The translations under genes were made by a program, and so were the position numbers. Below are positions 9,285 through 17,376 of a stretch of 64,000 nt of DNA, piece by piece (the stretch's first letter is position 1; every line of letters begins with the position of its first letter). The stretch is taken from contig NZ_CP109907.1 in NCBI RefSeq assembly GCF_033097525.1, forward strand, positions 3,100,001 through 3,164,000, given 5' to 3'. The notes beneath the pieces are model-generated. The model was not told the DNA's origin. It did no database searches and saw only the letters and a list, made by a program, of their open reading frames with translations. The DNA is from Sphingobacterium sp. UGAL515B_05. GTDB taxonomy: Bacteria; Bacteroidota; Bacteroidia; Sphingobacteriales; Sphingobacteriaceae.

Positions 9285-9929
9285 ATGAAAAAACTAACCA
9301 TTTTGCCTATCGCAGCAGAGCTGACCAATACACTAGATTATCATACTTTGTCGAAGCTCTTGAGCCATCTTGAATCGCATTCTTTGGAGTTTAATAATTG
9401 GAGCGAATCTTTCCCGTATAAACCTGAGGTACAATTTAAGATTGGCTACACCCGGGAGTATCTAGTGTTGCAATATGATGTCATCGAAGAACAACTTCGG
9501 GGTAATTATTCCGATACAAATCAAAATGTATGGGAAGATAGTTGTGTGGAGTTCTTTATTTCATTTGATGGACGCAAACATTATTATAATCTTGAATTTA
9601 ATCTAATTGGAACGGGCCTTATCGGTTATGGCCCTGCCGAAAAGGCGAGTAGAAATCGGTTGGACATTGCAACAATAGAACAGGTGCGTACTTACTCTTT
9701 AATTGAGCGTAATGGTTCCGATAAGCGGTGGAGTATGATTGAGGTCATTCCACTTGCAGTATTTCAGTTTGACGATCTTGTAGAGCTGAAAGGTAAACTG
9801 ATACATGGGAATTTTTATAAATGTGGCGATCATCTCAAACAACCACATTTTATCTCTTGGAATAAAATAGAAAACCCAACTCCTAACTTCCATCTCCCCG
9901 AGTTTTTTGGAGAAATGGTCTTTGGTTAG
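9285..9929 (+). CDS. CBM9-like carbohydrate-binding/DOMON-type protein
   Basis: 214 aa from ATG 9285. The frame is open from 9192, but the extra codons would run through the terminator hairpin of the kinase gene, so 9285 is chosen. The segment VWEDSCVEFFISFDGRKHYY with following YNLEFNLIGTGL is typical of the carbohydrate-binding family 9-like domain in Bacteroidota (beta sandwich). No signal peptide is evident. Known relatives occur next to glycan-degrading genes; no catalytic function is established. It lies downstream of the kinase and may belong to the same sugar locus by read-through. Confidence 0.75.
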   Translation: MKKLTILPIAAELTNTLDYHTLSKLLSHLESHSLEFNNWSESFPYKPEVQFKIGYTREYLVLQYDVIEEQLRGNYSDTNQNVWEDSCVEFFISFDGRKHYYNLEFNLIGTGLIGYGPAEKASRNRLDIATIEQVRTYSLIERNGSDKRWSMIEVIPLAVFQFDDLVELKGKLIHGNFYKCGDHLKQPHFISWNKIENPTPNFHLPEFFGEMVFG

Positions 9930-9952
9930 GAGTTAAGTAAAAAAGGTGATGC

Positions 9953-10291
9953 TTATTGGTAAACAGATTCTTTTTTGAATTTCTTTGCCAATAAAGCATA
10001 TACTAATACACGGTATTTATTTTTATTGGATTTACCAATAGCGGTAATAACCTCCTCTAATGCTTTGTCTAGCTCAGGGCCGTCTTTTAGCCCTAGTTTT
10101 TTGATTAAGAAATTTTGTTTGATACGGTTCAGTTCTTCGGGATCTGATGCAGCGACGGTTTCGGAGTCTGCATTGTAAATGGAAGGTCCTATTCCTTTTG
10201 TTACTTTTGCAATAAATGCTTCATCTAATGATAAGCCTAGCTTTTTTGATTCTGCAACATATGCAGCAATTTTTTCATCTAATTTGCTCAT
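9953..10291 (-). CDS. DUF2853 family protein
   Basis: 112 aa, charged, no signal or membrane segment. The whole length matches the small DUF2853 family (KLDEKIAAYV, VTKGIGPSIYN, DPEELNRIKQNFLIKKLGL). Function is unknown. Convergent with the CBM9-like gene and divergent from rpmE2; single-gene unit. Confidence 0.85.
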   Translation of the reverse strand: MSKLDEKIAAYVAESKKLGLSLDEAFIAKVTKGIGPSIYNADSETVAASDPEELNRIKQNFLIKKLGLKDGPELDKALEEVITAIGKSNKNKYRVLVYALLAKKFKKESVYQ

Positions 10292-10449
10292 AATTATGTA
10301 AGTGATTTAATTGTAGGTAGTTAAGTTAGGTAAAAAAGTCGATAAACAAAATTATTCTTTTGTTCCGGGAAAGAATGTTACATTTGCAGTCTTGATAAGT
10401 GCCGTTAATTAAAATGTGGAAAAATTCAGCTAATTATTCTTGGTAATTG

Positions 10450-10480
10450 TTGTAAGTTACATTTTTATAAGTTATCTTTG
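10450..10480 (+). promoter_or_regulatory. Bacteroidota-type promoter of rpmE2
   Basis: -33 element TTG at 10450-10452, 20-bp spacer, -7 element TATCTTTG at 10473-10480, fitting the TAnnTTTG consensus. The start codon is 36 bp downstream of the -7 box. Confidence 0.75.
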
Positions 10481-10516
10481 CACCTCAATAATTGAATATA
10501 CGTAATCATAATAATA

Positions 10517-10765
10517 ATGAAAAAAGATTTGCATCCTTCAAATTACAGATTAGTTGTATTTAAAGATATGTCAAATGACTATGCTTTTATTACAAAATCT
10601 TGTGTTGATACTAAAGAAACTATCACATGGGAAGATGGTAATGAGTATCCAGTTGTAAAACTAGAGATCTCTCATACATCACACCCTTTCTATACAGGTA
10701 AAATGAAATTGGTTGATACTGCTGGTCGTATCGACAAATTCCGTAACCGTTACAACAAAAAATAA
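10517..10765 (+). CDS. rpmE2: 50S ribosomal protein L31 type B
   Basis: 82 aa, the full length for type B L31 (the non-zinc form, without the CxxC pair). Starts [11 protein letters not shown] and contains [19 protein letters not shown] and the C-terminal [10 protein letters not shown] typical of the family. It is a component of the large subunit near the central protuberance. It has its own promoter and terminator. Confidence 0.97.
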   Translation: MKKDLHPSNYRLVVFKDMSNDYAFITKSCVDTKETITWEDGNEYPVVKLEISHTSHPFYTGKMKLVDTAGRIDKFRNRYNKK

Positions 10766-10796
10766 TTGTAGCAGATCTGTATATTACAATATTAAG

Positions 10797-10829
10797 AACT
10801 CGATAAATATAATTTGTCGAGTTTTTTTT
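10797..10829 (+). terminator. Terminator after rpmE2
   Basis: Stem AACTCGA (10797-10803) / TCGAGTT (10817-10823) followed by T6; it lies just before the GTG start of the next gene. Confidence 0.8.
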
Positions 10830-10843
10830 GTTATTTTTAATTT

Positions 10844-12010
10844 GTGAAAATCTTCTTTACAGATTGCTTTGATTCGATCCAGTTGTTGGATAAGCTTAGC
10901 TCCCCATTAACTACTTTTGATAGAAAGAGTCTTTATCCATTTACTTTCGTGAAATCTTGCTTGGACCTTCGGGTTGGTATACTGACTTTACGGGAGAAAT
11001 GGCAAAAATTAGCTTTAGCATTTGATGTACACTATATTGCCGCTCATTCGAACGAAGAGGGGATTATTTGGCTGTCTGAGAACGTTATCCCGTCAGTAGT
11101 ATTATTGCAGGCTATACAGCGCTTGGGTGTAGGAGAGGTCCTTGTACAGGGTGGATACGTTATCGCTTGTTGTTATGCACGTATGGGTTCTTATCGTGTA
11201 CAAGAGATTGATACGTCAGTGGATCTACTAAAGGGGGTAGAAGATCTGTTTTTGCTTACAGGAACTGAAATAACAAGTGATTTCAATCTGCTGGTACAAG
11301 ATGTTCAGTCGTCCAGTATAGCTGTGACGAATCAATTGTTAGGAAATGACCTTTATGTAGCCGATCGTGTTAGCGTGGAGTGTGCTACGATCAATACCCT
11401 CCAAGGCCCCATATATATCGATGAAGATGTTACAATTATGGAGGGAGCGCATTTGCGTGGTCCATTGTACCTTGGTAAAGGAGCTGTTGTGAAAATGGGC
11501 GCCACGATTTATGGCAATGTTTCGATAGGGAAGCAGAGTGTCATTGGGGGAGAGATCGGGAATTCGGTCATAGGTGATTTTTCGGCCAAGGGGCATCATG
11601 GTTATCTAGGTTGCTCGGTGATAGGGGATTGGTGTAACTTAGGGGCTGGTACCTCTAATTCCAATTTGAAGAATAACTTAAAGACCGTTTCAATTTACGA
11701 TTATGCATTGGACGGTGTTCGGGATACAGGTCTGTTAAAATGCGGAGCCTTTATTGGAGACTATACGCGCCTTGGTATCAATTCGGCTTTAAATACAGGT
11801 ACGGTAATTGGAATTGCAAGCATGCTAGCAGATACAAGTTTTTATGCTAAATTTGTACCGTCATTTGCTTGGGTGTTCGACGGAGGTGTGCAAACTTATG
11901 AATTTGATAAGTTTATGGCATATTTGGAGACGCTGTATGCATCAAAAGGGGAAGAGCTCACGGAGCAGATTAAAGATAAATTGAATCAACTTAACAAAAA
12001 ATATAATTAA
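10844..12010 (+). CDS. GlmU-like putative sugar nucleotidyltransferase
   Basis: 388 aa from a GTG start 21 bp after the preceding terminator. The N-terminal half (about 1-160) resembles the GlmU-type nucleotidyltransferase N-domain of Bacteroidota without a clear GxGxR loop; the C-terminal half (about 170-350) has hexapeptide repeats (IYIDEDVTIMEGAHLRGPLY, GNVSIGKQSVIGGEIG) that form a left-handed beta helix. Family members are proposed to act in activated-sugar or acyl transfer, but the reaction is not established. It heads the operon with tpiA, prmA and mpl (spacers of 11, 9 and 7 bp). Confidence 0.8.
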   Translation: MKIFFTDCFDSIQLLDKLSSPLTTFDRKSLYPFTFVKSCLDLRVGILTLREKWQKLALAFDVHYIAAHSNEEGIIWLSENVIPSVVLLQAIQRLGVGEVLVQGGYVIACCYARMGSYRVQEIDTSVDLLKGVEDLFLLTGTEITSDFNLLVQDVQSSSIAVTNQLLGNDLYVADRVSVECATINTLQGPIYIDEDVTIMEGAHLRGPLYLGKGAVVKMGATIYGNVSIGKQSVIGGEIGNSVIGDFSAKGHHGYLGCSVIGDWCNLGAGTSNSNLKNNLKTVSIYDYALDGVRDTGLLKCGAFIGDYTRLGINSALNTGTVIGIASMLADTSFYAKFVPSFAWVFDGGVQTYEFDKFMAYLETLYASKGEELTEQIKDKLNQLNKKYN

Positions 12011-12021
12011 ATCGTAAAATC

Positions 12022-12789
12022 ATGCGTAAAAAAATCGTAGCTGGTAATTGGAAAATGAATTTAGACTATCAATCAGGATTGAGCTTGTTTTCTGAAATTA
12101 TCAATATGGCCAAAGATGAAGTGATTGGAAACCAGGAATTGGTTGTTTGTAGCCCATTTATTCATTTGTCAAGCCTTGGGCAATTGTCGAAAAATGTTGC
12201 AAATGTAAATATCGGTGCGCAGAATATTCACCAAGCTGAGTCCGGAGCCTATACAGGTGAGATTTCGGCTTCACAGGTAAAATCAGTAGGCGCTTCACAT
12301 GTTATTTTGGGGCACTCTGAAAGACGTGCTTATTTTGGTGAGACTGATGCATTGTTGGCATCTAAAGTGGATATTGCATTAAAACATGATTTAACACCAA
12401 TATTCTGTATTGGAGAAACGAGAGAAGAACGTGAATCTGGAGCTTTCTTTGATGTGATCAAAACACAATTGACAGATGGATTGTTCCACTTGTCTAAAGA
12501 AGCTTTTGCATCTGTGGTATTGGCATATGAGCCAGTTTGGGCAATTGGTACTGGCTTGACAGCTAGTCCTGAGCAAGCACAGGAGGTTCATAAATTTATC
12601 CGCGAGGTGCTAGCTGATCAATATGGTCAGGAGATTGCTGATAATACAAGTATTCTGTATGGAGGGTCTTGTAATCCAGGTAATGCAAAAGATTTGTTTG
12701 CTCAAGCCGACATCGATGGTGGTTTGATCGGAGGGGCTTCTTTAAAATCGAGAGATTTTATTGATATCGCTAAAGTATTTAACGGCTAA
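12022..12789 (+). CDS. tpiA: Triosephosphate isomerase
   Basis: 255 aa, normal length. Interconverts dihydroxyacetone phosphate and glyceraldehyde 3-phosphate in glycolysis. Catalytic residues are in place: K11 (GNWKMN), H98 (ILGHSERR), E170 (AYEPVWAIGTG), plus the phosphate-binding LYGGSC and GLIGGASL loops. Second gene of the four-gene operon, 11 bp after the GlmU-like gene. Confidence 0.97.
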   Translation: MRKKIVAGNWKMNLDYQSGLSLFSEIINMAKDEVIGNQELVVCSPFIHLSSLGQLSKNVANVNIGAQNIHQAESGAYTGEISASQVKSVGASHVILGHSERRAYFGETDALLASKVDIALKHDLTPIFCIGETREERESGAFFDVIKTQLTDGLFHLSKEAFASVVLAYEPVWAIGTGLTASPEQAQEVHKFIREVLADQYGQEIADNTSILYGGSCNPGNAKDLFAQADIDGGLIGGASLKSRDFIDIAKVFNG

Positions 12790-12798
12790 TTTTTAGAA

Positions 12799-13638
12799 AT
12801 GAAATACGTAGAGGTTATCTTTCAAATGCGATCAGGTGAAGAATGGCAGAAGGATTTGTTGATATCTGATTTGGCTGATATTGGCTTTGATACTTTTGAG
12901 GATACCGAATCTGGATTTGCAGCTTATATTTCAGCTGCAAATCTTGACTTGCAAGCATTAGAAACTTTGATGCTTCAACCTTATGAAGGCCTAGAGGTCG
13001 ATTATAAGATACAGGAAATAGAAAACCAGAATTGGAATAAATTGTGGGAAAGTAATTTCAACCCAATTGAGGTGGGGGGGCAATGCTATGTGCGTGCAAC
13101 TTTTCATGAGGCAAAACCTGAGTTTCCCTATGAAATCATTATAGATCCGAAGATGTCTTTTGGCACGGGCCATCATCAAACAACTTCGATGATGCTTCAG
13201 TATATTTTGGAGAATGATTTTAATGGCAAGCAGGTTTTGGACATGGGCTGCGGTACAGGGATTCTGGCCATTTTGGCATCAAAAAAAGGTGCTAATTCTG
13301 TGTTGGCGGTGGATTATGATGAAATATGTGTCGAAAGTGTGATCGAAAATAGGGCACTCAATCATGTTGAGCATATTGAGGCGCTCTGTGGATCTTACGA
13401 AGTATTAACAGGTCGGGTCTTTGATGTGATTTTGGCAAATATTAATCGTAACATTCTTTTAGAACAATTACCTCAGTATGCATTAAGCATTCGAACAGGG
13501 GGTGAGCTGTACCTAAGCGGTTTCTATGAGCAGGAAGATTTAGCAATCTTAAGCGATGCGGCGACGTCATTAGGTTTTGAGTTTATCTCCAATAAAGTTT
13601 TAAATAATTGGTGTGCAGCCAAGTTTGTGAAGCGATAA
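12799..13638 (+). CDS. prmA: Ribosomal protein L11 methyltransferase
   Basis: 279 aa. The N-terminal substrate-recognition domain (about 1-100) is followed by a SAM-dependent methyltransferase domain: KMSFGTGHHQTT, motif I LDMGCGTGILAIL, then DVILANINRNILL (NPPY-equivalent). Trimethylates residues of ribosomal protein L11. Starts 9 bp after tpiA. Confidence 0.95.
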   Translation: MKYVEVIFQMRSGEEWQKDLLISDLADIGFDTFEDTESGFAAYISAANLDLQALETLMLQPYEGLEVDYKIQEIENQNWNKLWESNFNPIEVGGQCYVRATFHEAKPEFPYEIIIDPKMSFGTGHHQTTSMMLQYILENDFNGKQVLDMGCGTGILAILASKKGANSVLAVDYDEICVESVIENRALNHVEHIEALCGSYEVLTGRVFDVILANINRNILLEQLPQYALSIRTGGELYLSGFYEQEDLAILSDAATSLGFEFISNKVLNNWCAAKFVKR

Positions 13639-13645
13639 TTTAGCT

Positions 13646-15016
13646 ATGCGGATTCATTTTATAGCAATAGGTGGTAGTGTGATGCATAACCTTGCTATTT
13701 CATTGGCAAAACAAGGGCATCAAGTGACAGGTTCTGACGATCAGATCGTAGAGCCTTCCCGTTCCCATTTGATTGAAGCAGGCTTGCTTCCCAATCAATT
13801 GGGCTGGTTTGCGGAAAAAGTGACGGAGGATATTGATGCTGTGATCTTGGGTGCTCATGCCCAGGCAGATAATCCTGAATTAAAGCGAGCACAGGAATTA
13901 GGTCTTAAAATTTATTCTTTTCCAGAATTTATACAAGAGCTTTCACAGGATAAAATCCGGGTGGTTATCGCTGGAAGTTACGGTAAGACAACCATAACGA
14001 GCATGGTGATGCACGTTATGCGATTTCTAGGAAAAGAATTTGACTATTTGGTAGGGGCTCAATTAAGGGGCTTTGATAAGTTGGTCGATATTACTAAGCA
14101 TAATAAGATTATTATTATCGAAGGAGATGAATATGTTTCATCCAAGATTGATCCGAAGTCTAAGTTTTTGTATTATAAACCGAATATAGCCTTAATTTCG
14201 GGTATTGTATGGAACGAGTTTAACTCGAAGATATCACAAGAGGAATATATTAAACAATTTGAAGATTTTATTGACTCAATTCCGCCTAAAGGTACCTTAA
14301 TTTATAATAAGGAAGATGTTGTGTTACAGAAGGTTCTCCAAGATACGAAAGATTGTAAGATCAATAGACATGGCTATAAGATTCCTGATTATACAATTAA
14401 TAAGGGGGTAACTTATATCAATACACCGGATGGAGATGTTCCTTTGCAGGTGTTTGGTAAGCACAACCTATCTAATATTGCTGGGGCCTATACGATCTGC
14501 GAATGGCTGGGGATCAAAAAGAAAGAGTTCTTTGAGGCAATAAAAAGTTTTAATACTTCGATTCGTTATTTGGAGTTTGTTGCAAGCTCGGAAGGATCGG
14601 TGGTTTATCAGGATTATGCCTGTAATGCGGATAAAGTGAAGTCAAGTATTCACGCCGTGAAAGAGCAATTTCCTAATCAGAAATTGGTCACAATTATCGA
14701 ATTAAACTCGTATGATAGTTTAGATTCTTCCTTTTTGTTACAATATGCAAACTCGATGAAAGAGTCGGATGTCTCTGTGGTCTACGTGAATATAAATTCT
14801 TGTAAAGAACTTAATAAAGATATCGAAAGTGTCCCAAATAATATTAAGGATAATTTTAATAATCCTGATTTAGAGGTTGTTGTAAGTTTAGACGGACTCT
14901 ATTCATTTTTAGATGGTGTCAAATCAAAGGGCTACAATTTACTTCTTATGAGTTTAAATAATTATAATGGGGTTAATTTGTCCGTGCTGGCTGATCGGTT
15001 TTTTAGAGATTTTTAG
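13646..15016 (+). CDS. mpl: Mpl-type UDP-MurNAc:tripeptide ligase (Mur ligase family)
   Basis: 456 aa. N-terminal Rossmann-like domain (IHFIAIGGSVMHNLA), ATP P-loop GSYGKTTITSM (about residues 109-119), IIEGDEYVSS and the C-terminal Mur ligase domain. Mpl joins recycled L-Ala-gamma-D-Glu-mDAP to UDP-MurNAc in peptidoglycan recycling in the cytoplasm. In Bacteroidota such genes are often labelled peptidoglycan synthetase; MurC is the main alternative, but GGSVMHNLA and the GSYGKTT loop favour Mpl. Last gene of the operon, 7 bp after prmA. Confidence 0.85.
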   Translation: MRIHFIAIGGSVMHNLAISLAKQGHQVTGSDDQIVEPSRSHLIEAGLLPNQLGWFAEKVTEDIDAVILGAHAQADNPELKRAQELGLKIYSFPEFIQELSQDKIRVVIAGSYGKTTITSMVMHVMRFLGKEFDYLVGAQLRGFDKLVDITKHNKIIIIEGDEYVSSKIDPKSKFLYYKPNIALISGIVWNEFNSKISQEEYIKQFEDFIDSIPPKGTLIYNKEDVVLQKVLQDTKDCKINRHGYKIPDYTINKGVTYINTPDGDVPLQVFGKHNLSNIAGAYTICEWLGIKKKEFFEAIKSFNTSIRYLEFVASSEGSVVYQDYACNADKVKSSIHAVKEQFPNQKLVTIIELNSYDSLDSSFLLQYANSMKESDVSVVYVNINSCKELNKDIESVPNNIKDNFNNPDLEVVVSLDGLYSFLDGVKSKGYNLLLMSLNNYNGVNLSVLADRFFRDF

Positions 15017-15021
15017 AGAAA

Positions 15022-15055
15022 AAATTATAATTTAATGTAAATTAAATTGTAATTT
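15022..15055. promoter_or_regulatory. Inverted repeat upstream of the XRE gene, possible autoregulatory operator
   Basis: Arm 15022-15036 pairs with arm 15041-15055 (14 of 15 positions complementary, 4-bp spacer GTAA). A possible -7 box TATTTTTG follows at 15058-15065 and the XRE start codon is at 15083. Position and symmetry suit a dimeric repressor acting on its own gene; AT-richness makes chance symmetry possible. Confidence 0.5.
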
Positions 15056-15082
15056 ATTATTTTTGTTTAAAATATCTACCAG

Positions 15083-15412
15083 ATGAATGCATTAGGAAAA
15101 AAAATCAGATTACTTAGACACCAAAAGGGGTGGAGTCAAGAGGATGTTGCAAAACGATTGGATATCTCAATCCCAGCATTTTCTAAAATTGAAACAGGGA
15201 TTACAGATGTGAATTTGTCTCGCCTGAATCAAATTTCAAAATTATTCAATTTGACAGTTGTTCAACTTTTATCTACTTCTGATTCTGAAGAAGACAAAGA
15301 GTATGTAAATGAGGTGAATGCTTTGACGCAAAAATTACAACAACGCGATAGCGAAGTAATTGAATTGCAGAAAAAGGTTATTGATCTTTATGAGCAATTG
15401 CACAAAAGATAA
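15083..15412 (+). CDS. Small XRE-family HTH regulator with C-terminal coiled coil
   Basis: 109 aa. Residues about 5-62 form an HTH_3/Cro-CI domain (KIRLLRHQKGWSQEDVAKRL, ISIPAFSKIETG). Residues about 72-107 are charged and heptad-like (EVNALTQKLQQRDSEVIELQ), suggesting dimerisation through a coiled coil. It has no catalytic domain. A palindrome overlaps its promoter region, which suggests autoregulation. Target genes are not evident. Confidence 0.9.
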   Translation: MNALGKKIRLLRHQKGWSQEDVAKRLDISIPAFSKIETGITDVNLSRLNQISKLFNLTVVQLLSTSDSEEDKEYVNEVNALTQKLQQRDSEVIELQKKVIDLYEQLHKR

Positions 15413-15433
15413 GGCATATTAAAATTGTTACCG

Positions 15434-15464
15434 AAAAGGCAATCCAAAGGGTTGCCTTTTTTTG
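15434..15464 (+). terminator. Terminator after the XRE gene
   Basis: AAAAGGCAATCC (15434-15445) pairs with GGGTTGCCTTTT (15449-15460) around a 3-nt loop, followed by T3. Confidence 0.85.
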
Positions 15465-15549
15465 TTTATGCAACTTTATTTTGGTCAAAAGTGATTTTGT
15501 TTTTGTTTCTTTGTAAGTATTTTATCAAAAAAATAAAGGTTGATTATTT

Positions 15550-17322
15550 ATGGGGAGATTAAACGGGGATATTACGACTAGCCCGTCGACTGATTTTTTT
15601 AAGTCAAATGTATTGGGACAGCGTTCAGGGCTTTTTGTCCTTTTCTTTACAGAAATGTGGGAACGTTTTTCGTTCTACGGGATGCGTGTACTCTTAATGC
15701 AGTTTTTAACTGCTGCAGTTATTCAAGGTAGTCCTTTCTCGGGATGGTCTTGGACTGCACAACAAGCTGGAGCACTTTATGGAACCTATGCCATGATGCT
15801 CTATTTAACTCCTATTATAGGAGGGATTATAGCGGATAAATATATTGGATCGCGTAAAGCTGTGATCATCGGTTCGGCGATTATGACGCTTGGCCATGCT
15901 GCCATGGCCTTTGATACTTCGATTATGTTTTTCCTTGGTTTAGTGTGTCTAGTTATCGGAACGGGTTTCTTCAAGCCTAACATGCCATCTATCTTAGGTG
16001 AGATGTATAAAGATCTGCCAGAAAAAAAAGACGGCGCTTATACCATATTTTATATGGGGGTCAATGCCGGTGCTTTCTTTGGTATGATGCTATGTGGATA
16101 TATTGCCGAAACTTATGGCTGGCATTGGGGATTCGGTTTGGCTGGTATCTTTATGCTTTTGGGAACACTGCAGTTTGTTTTCGCAAAACCACTCATGGGA
16201 AATCTTGGTGTTTTAAATAAGTCCACCTCTGGGGAGCATAAAGTTATCGCTGAGGATACGGATACAAGAAATCCATTTACCATACGGGATTATGTATTGA
16301 TCGCGATAGTTTCTATTATTGGTTTTGTATACGCTTTTAATGACCCTTTATCTAAGAATGGTATTGTTGATGTATTTTCTCGTTTGGATACGCCGTTTCT
16401 AAGGGGGCAGTATATAATGGTCATTGTGGCGTTAATTCTCTTCATATATCTTATTGTTACACGGATTATGCGTTATGATAAGGTTGTAAGGGATCGGATG
16501 TTCGCAGTTGTGCTGTTAGCTTTTTTCTTGGTCTTCTTTTTTATGAGCTTTGAGCAGGGGGCAACTTCATTAGTTCTTGTGGCTAGAGATAATATTGATA
16601 GATCACTTACTGGTGCTGCATTGACAACCTTTAATGTGGTAAATGGTTTATTGACGATTGTACCGCTTTCGATTATCTCTTGGGTTCTGATTAAATTGGC
16701 AAAAGTAACCTGGAACAAAATTGCCATTTCAAATATCGTATTGTTTATCTGTTTTGGGTTGATTTGGGGAGCAGTAATCTGGATGTTGTACAATGAGTTC
16801 AATAAAGAAGCATCAGAAATCAAAGTTTCTTGGTTCTCTATTCTAAACTCATTTTTTATCATTGCACTAGCCTCTTCAGTATCCAAAATTTGGGAGTCGA
16901 AGTATAATCCATCAGCAGCCTTTAAATATGGCTTTGGTCTGATCTTGGTTGCGATAGGATTTTTCATTATTGGATTAGGATCAATAGGAATAAGTCAGGG
17001 GGCTAAAATCTCGATGGTATTTTTGGTGCTGACCTATTTGTTCCATACATTGGGTGAATTATTTATTTCACCGGTAGGCCTCTCTTACGTATCGAAATTG
17101 GTGCCGGCTCGCATGCTCGCATTTATGTTTGGAATCTGGTATTTAGCGATTGCTATAGCACAGAAGGTTGCAGCGGTATTGGGGGGACAAGTGGAGACCA
17201 TTCAAGAGGAACACTCTTTGAGTTACTTCTTCTTCTTATTTACAGCAATTCCTGCCTTAGCAGGCCTGTTAGTAATGCTGTTTAATCCATTGATTAAACG
17301 ATTGATGCACGGAATTAAATAA
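15550..17322 (+). CDS. POT family peptide transporter, longer variant, copy 3
   Basis: 590 aa. POT signature TEMWERFSFYGMR with E35, E38 and R39; FKPNMPSILGE and YTIFYMGVNAGAFFG follow. It is about 65 aa longer than copies 1 and 2 because of an added pair of hydrophobic segments between the two halves (about residues 240-310, containing IRDYVLIAIVSIIGFVYAF), a form known in bacterial POT proteins. Predicted proton-driven di/tripeptide importer. The next POT gene follows after a short terminator. Confidence 0.93.
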   Translation: MGRLNGDITTSPSTDFFKSNVLGQRSGLFVLFFTEMWERFSFYGMRVLLMQFLTAAVIQGSPFSGWSWTAQQAGALYGTYAMMLYLTPIIGGIIADKYIGSRKAVIIGSAIMTLGHAAMAFDTSIMFFLGLVCLVIGTGFFKPNMPSILGEMYKDLPEKKDGAYTIFYMGVNAGAFFGMMLCGYIAETYGWHWGFGLAGIFMLLGTLQFVFAKPLMGNLGVLNKSTSGEHKVIAEDTDTRNPFTIRDYVLIAIVSIIGFVYAFNDPLSKNGIVDVFSRLDTPFLRGQYIMVIVALILFIYLIVTRIMRYDKVVRDRMFAVVLLAFFLVFFFMSFEQGATSLVLVARDNIDRSLTGAALTTFNVVNGLLTIVPLSIISWVLIKLAKVTWNKIAISNIVLFICFGLIWGAVIWMLYNEFNKEASEIKVSWFSILNSFFIIALASSVSKIWESKYNPSAAFKYGFGLILVAIGFFIIGLGSIGISQGAKISMVFLVLTYLFHTLGELFISPVGLSYVSKLVPARMLAFMFGIWYLAIAIAQKVAAVLGGQVETIQEEHSLSYFFFLFTAIPALAGLLVMLFNPLIKRLMHGIK

Positions 17323-17331
17323 CAAATATAT

Positions 17332-17359
17332 AAGCTTCTTTTACGAAAGAAGCTTTTTT
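17332..17359 (+). terminator. Terminator between POT copies 3 and 4
   Basis: Stem AAGCTTCTTT (17332-17341) / AAAGAAGCTT (17346-17355), loop TACG, then T4. Confidence 0.8.
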
Positions 17360-17376
17360 GATTAATATAAATTAGT

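Noticed and set aside
16473..16967. 164-codon minus-strand frame inside POT copy 3
   Set aside because: Antisense shadow with no motif.
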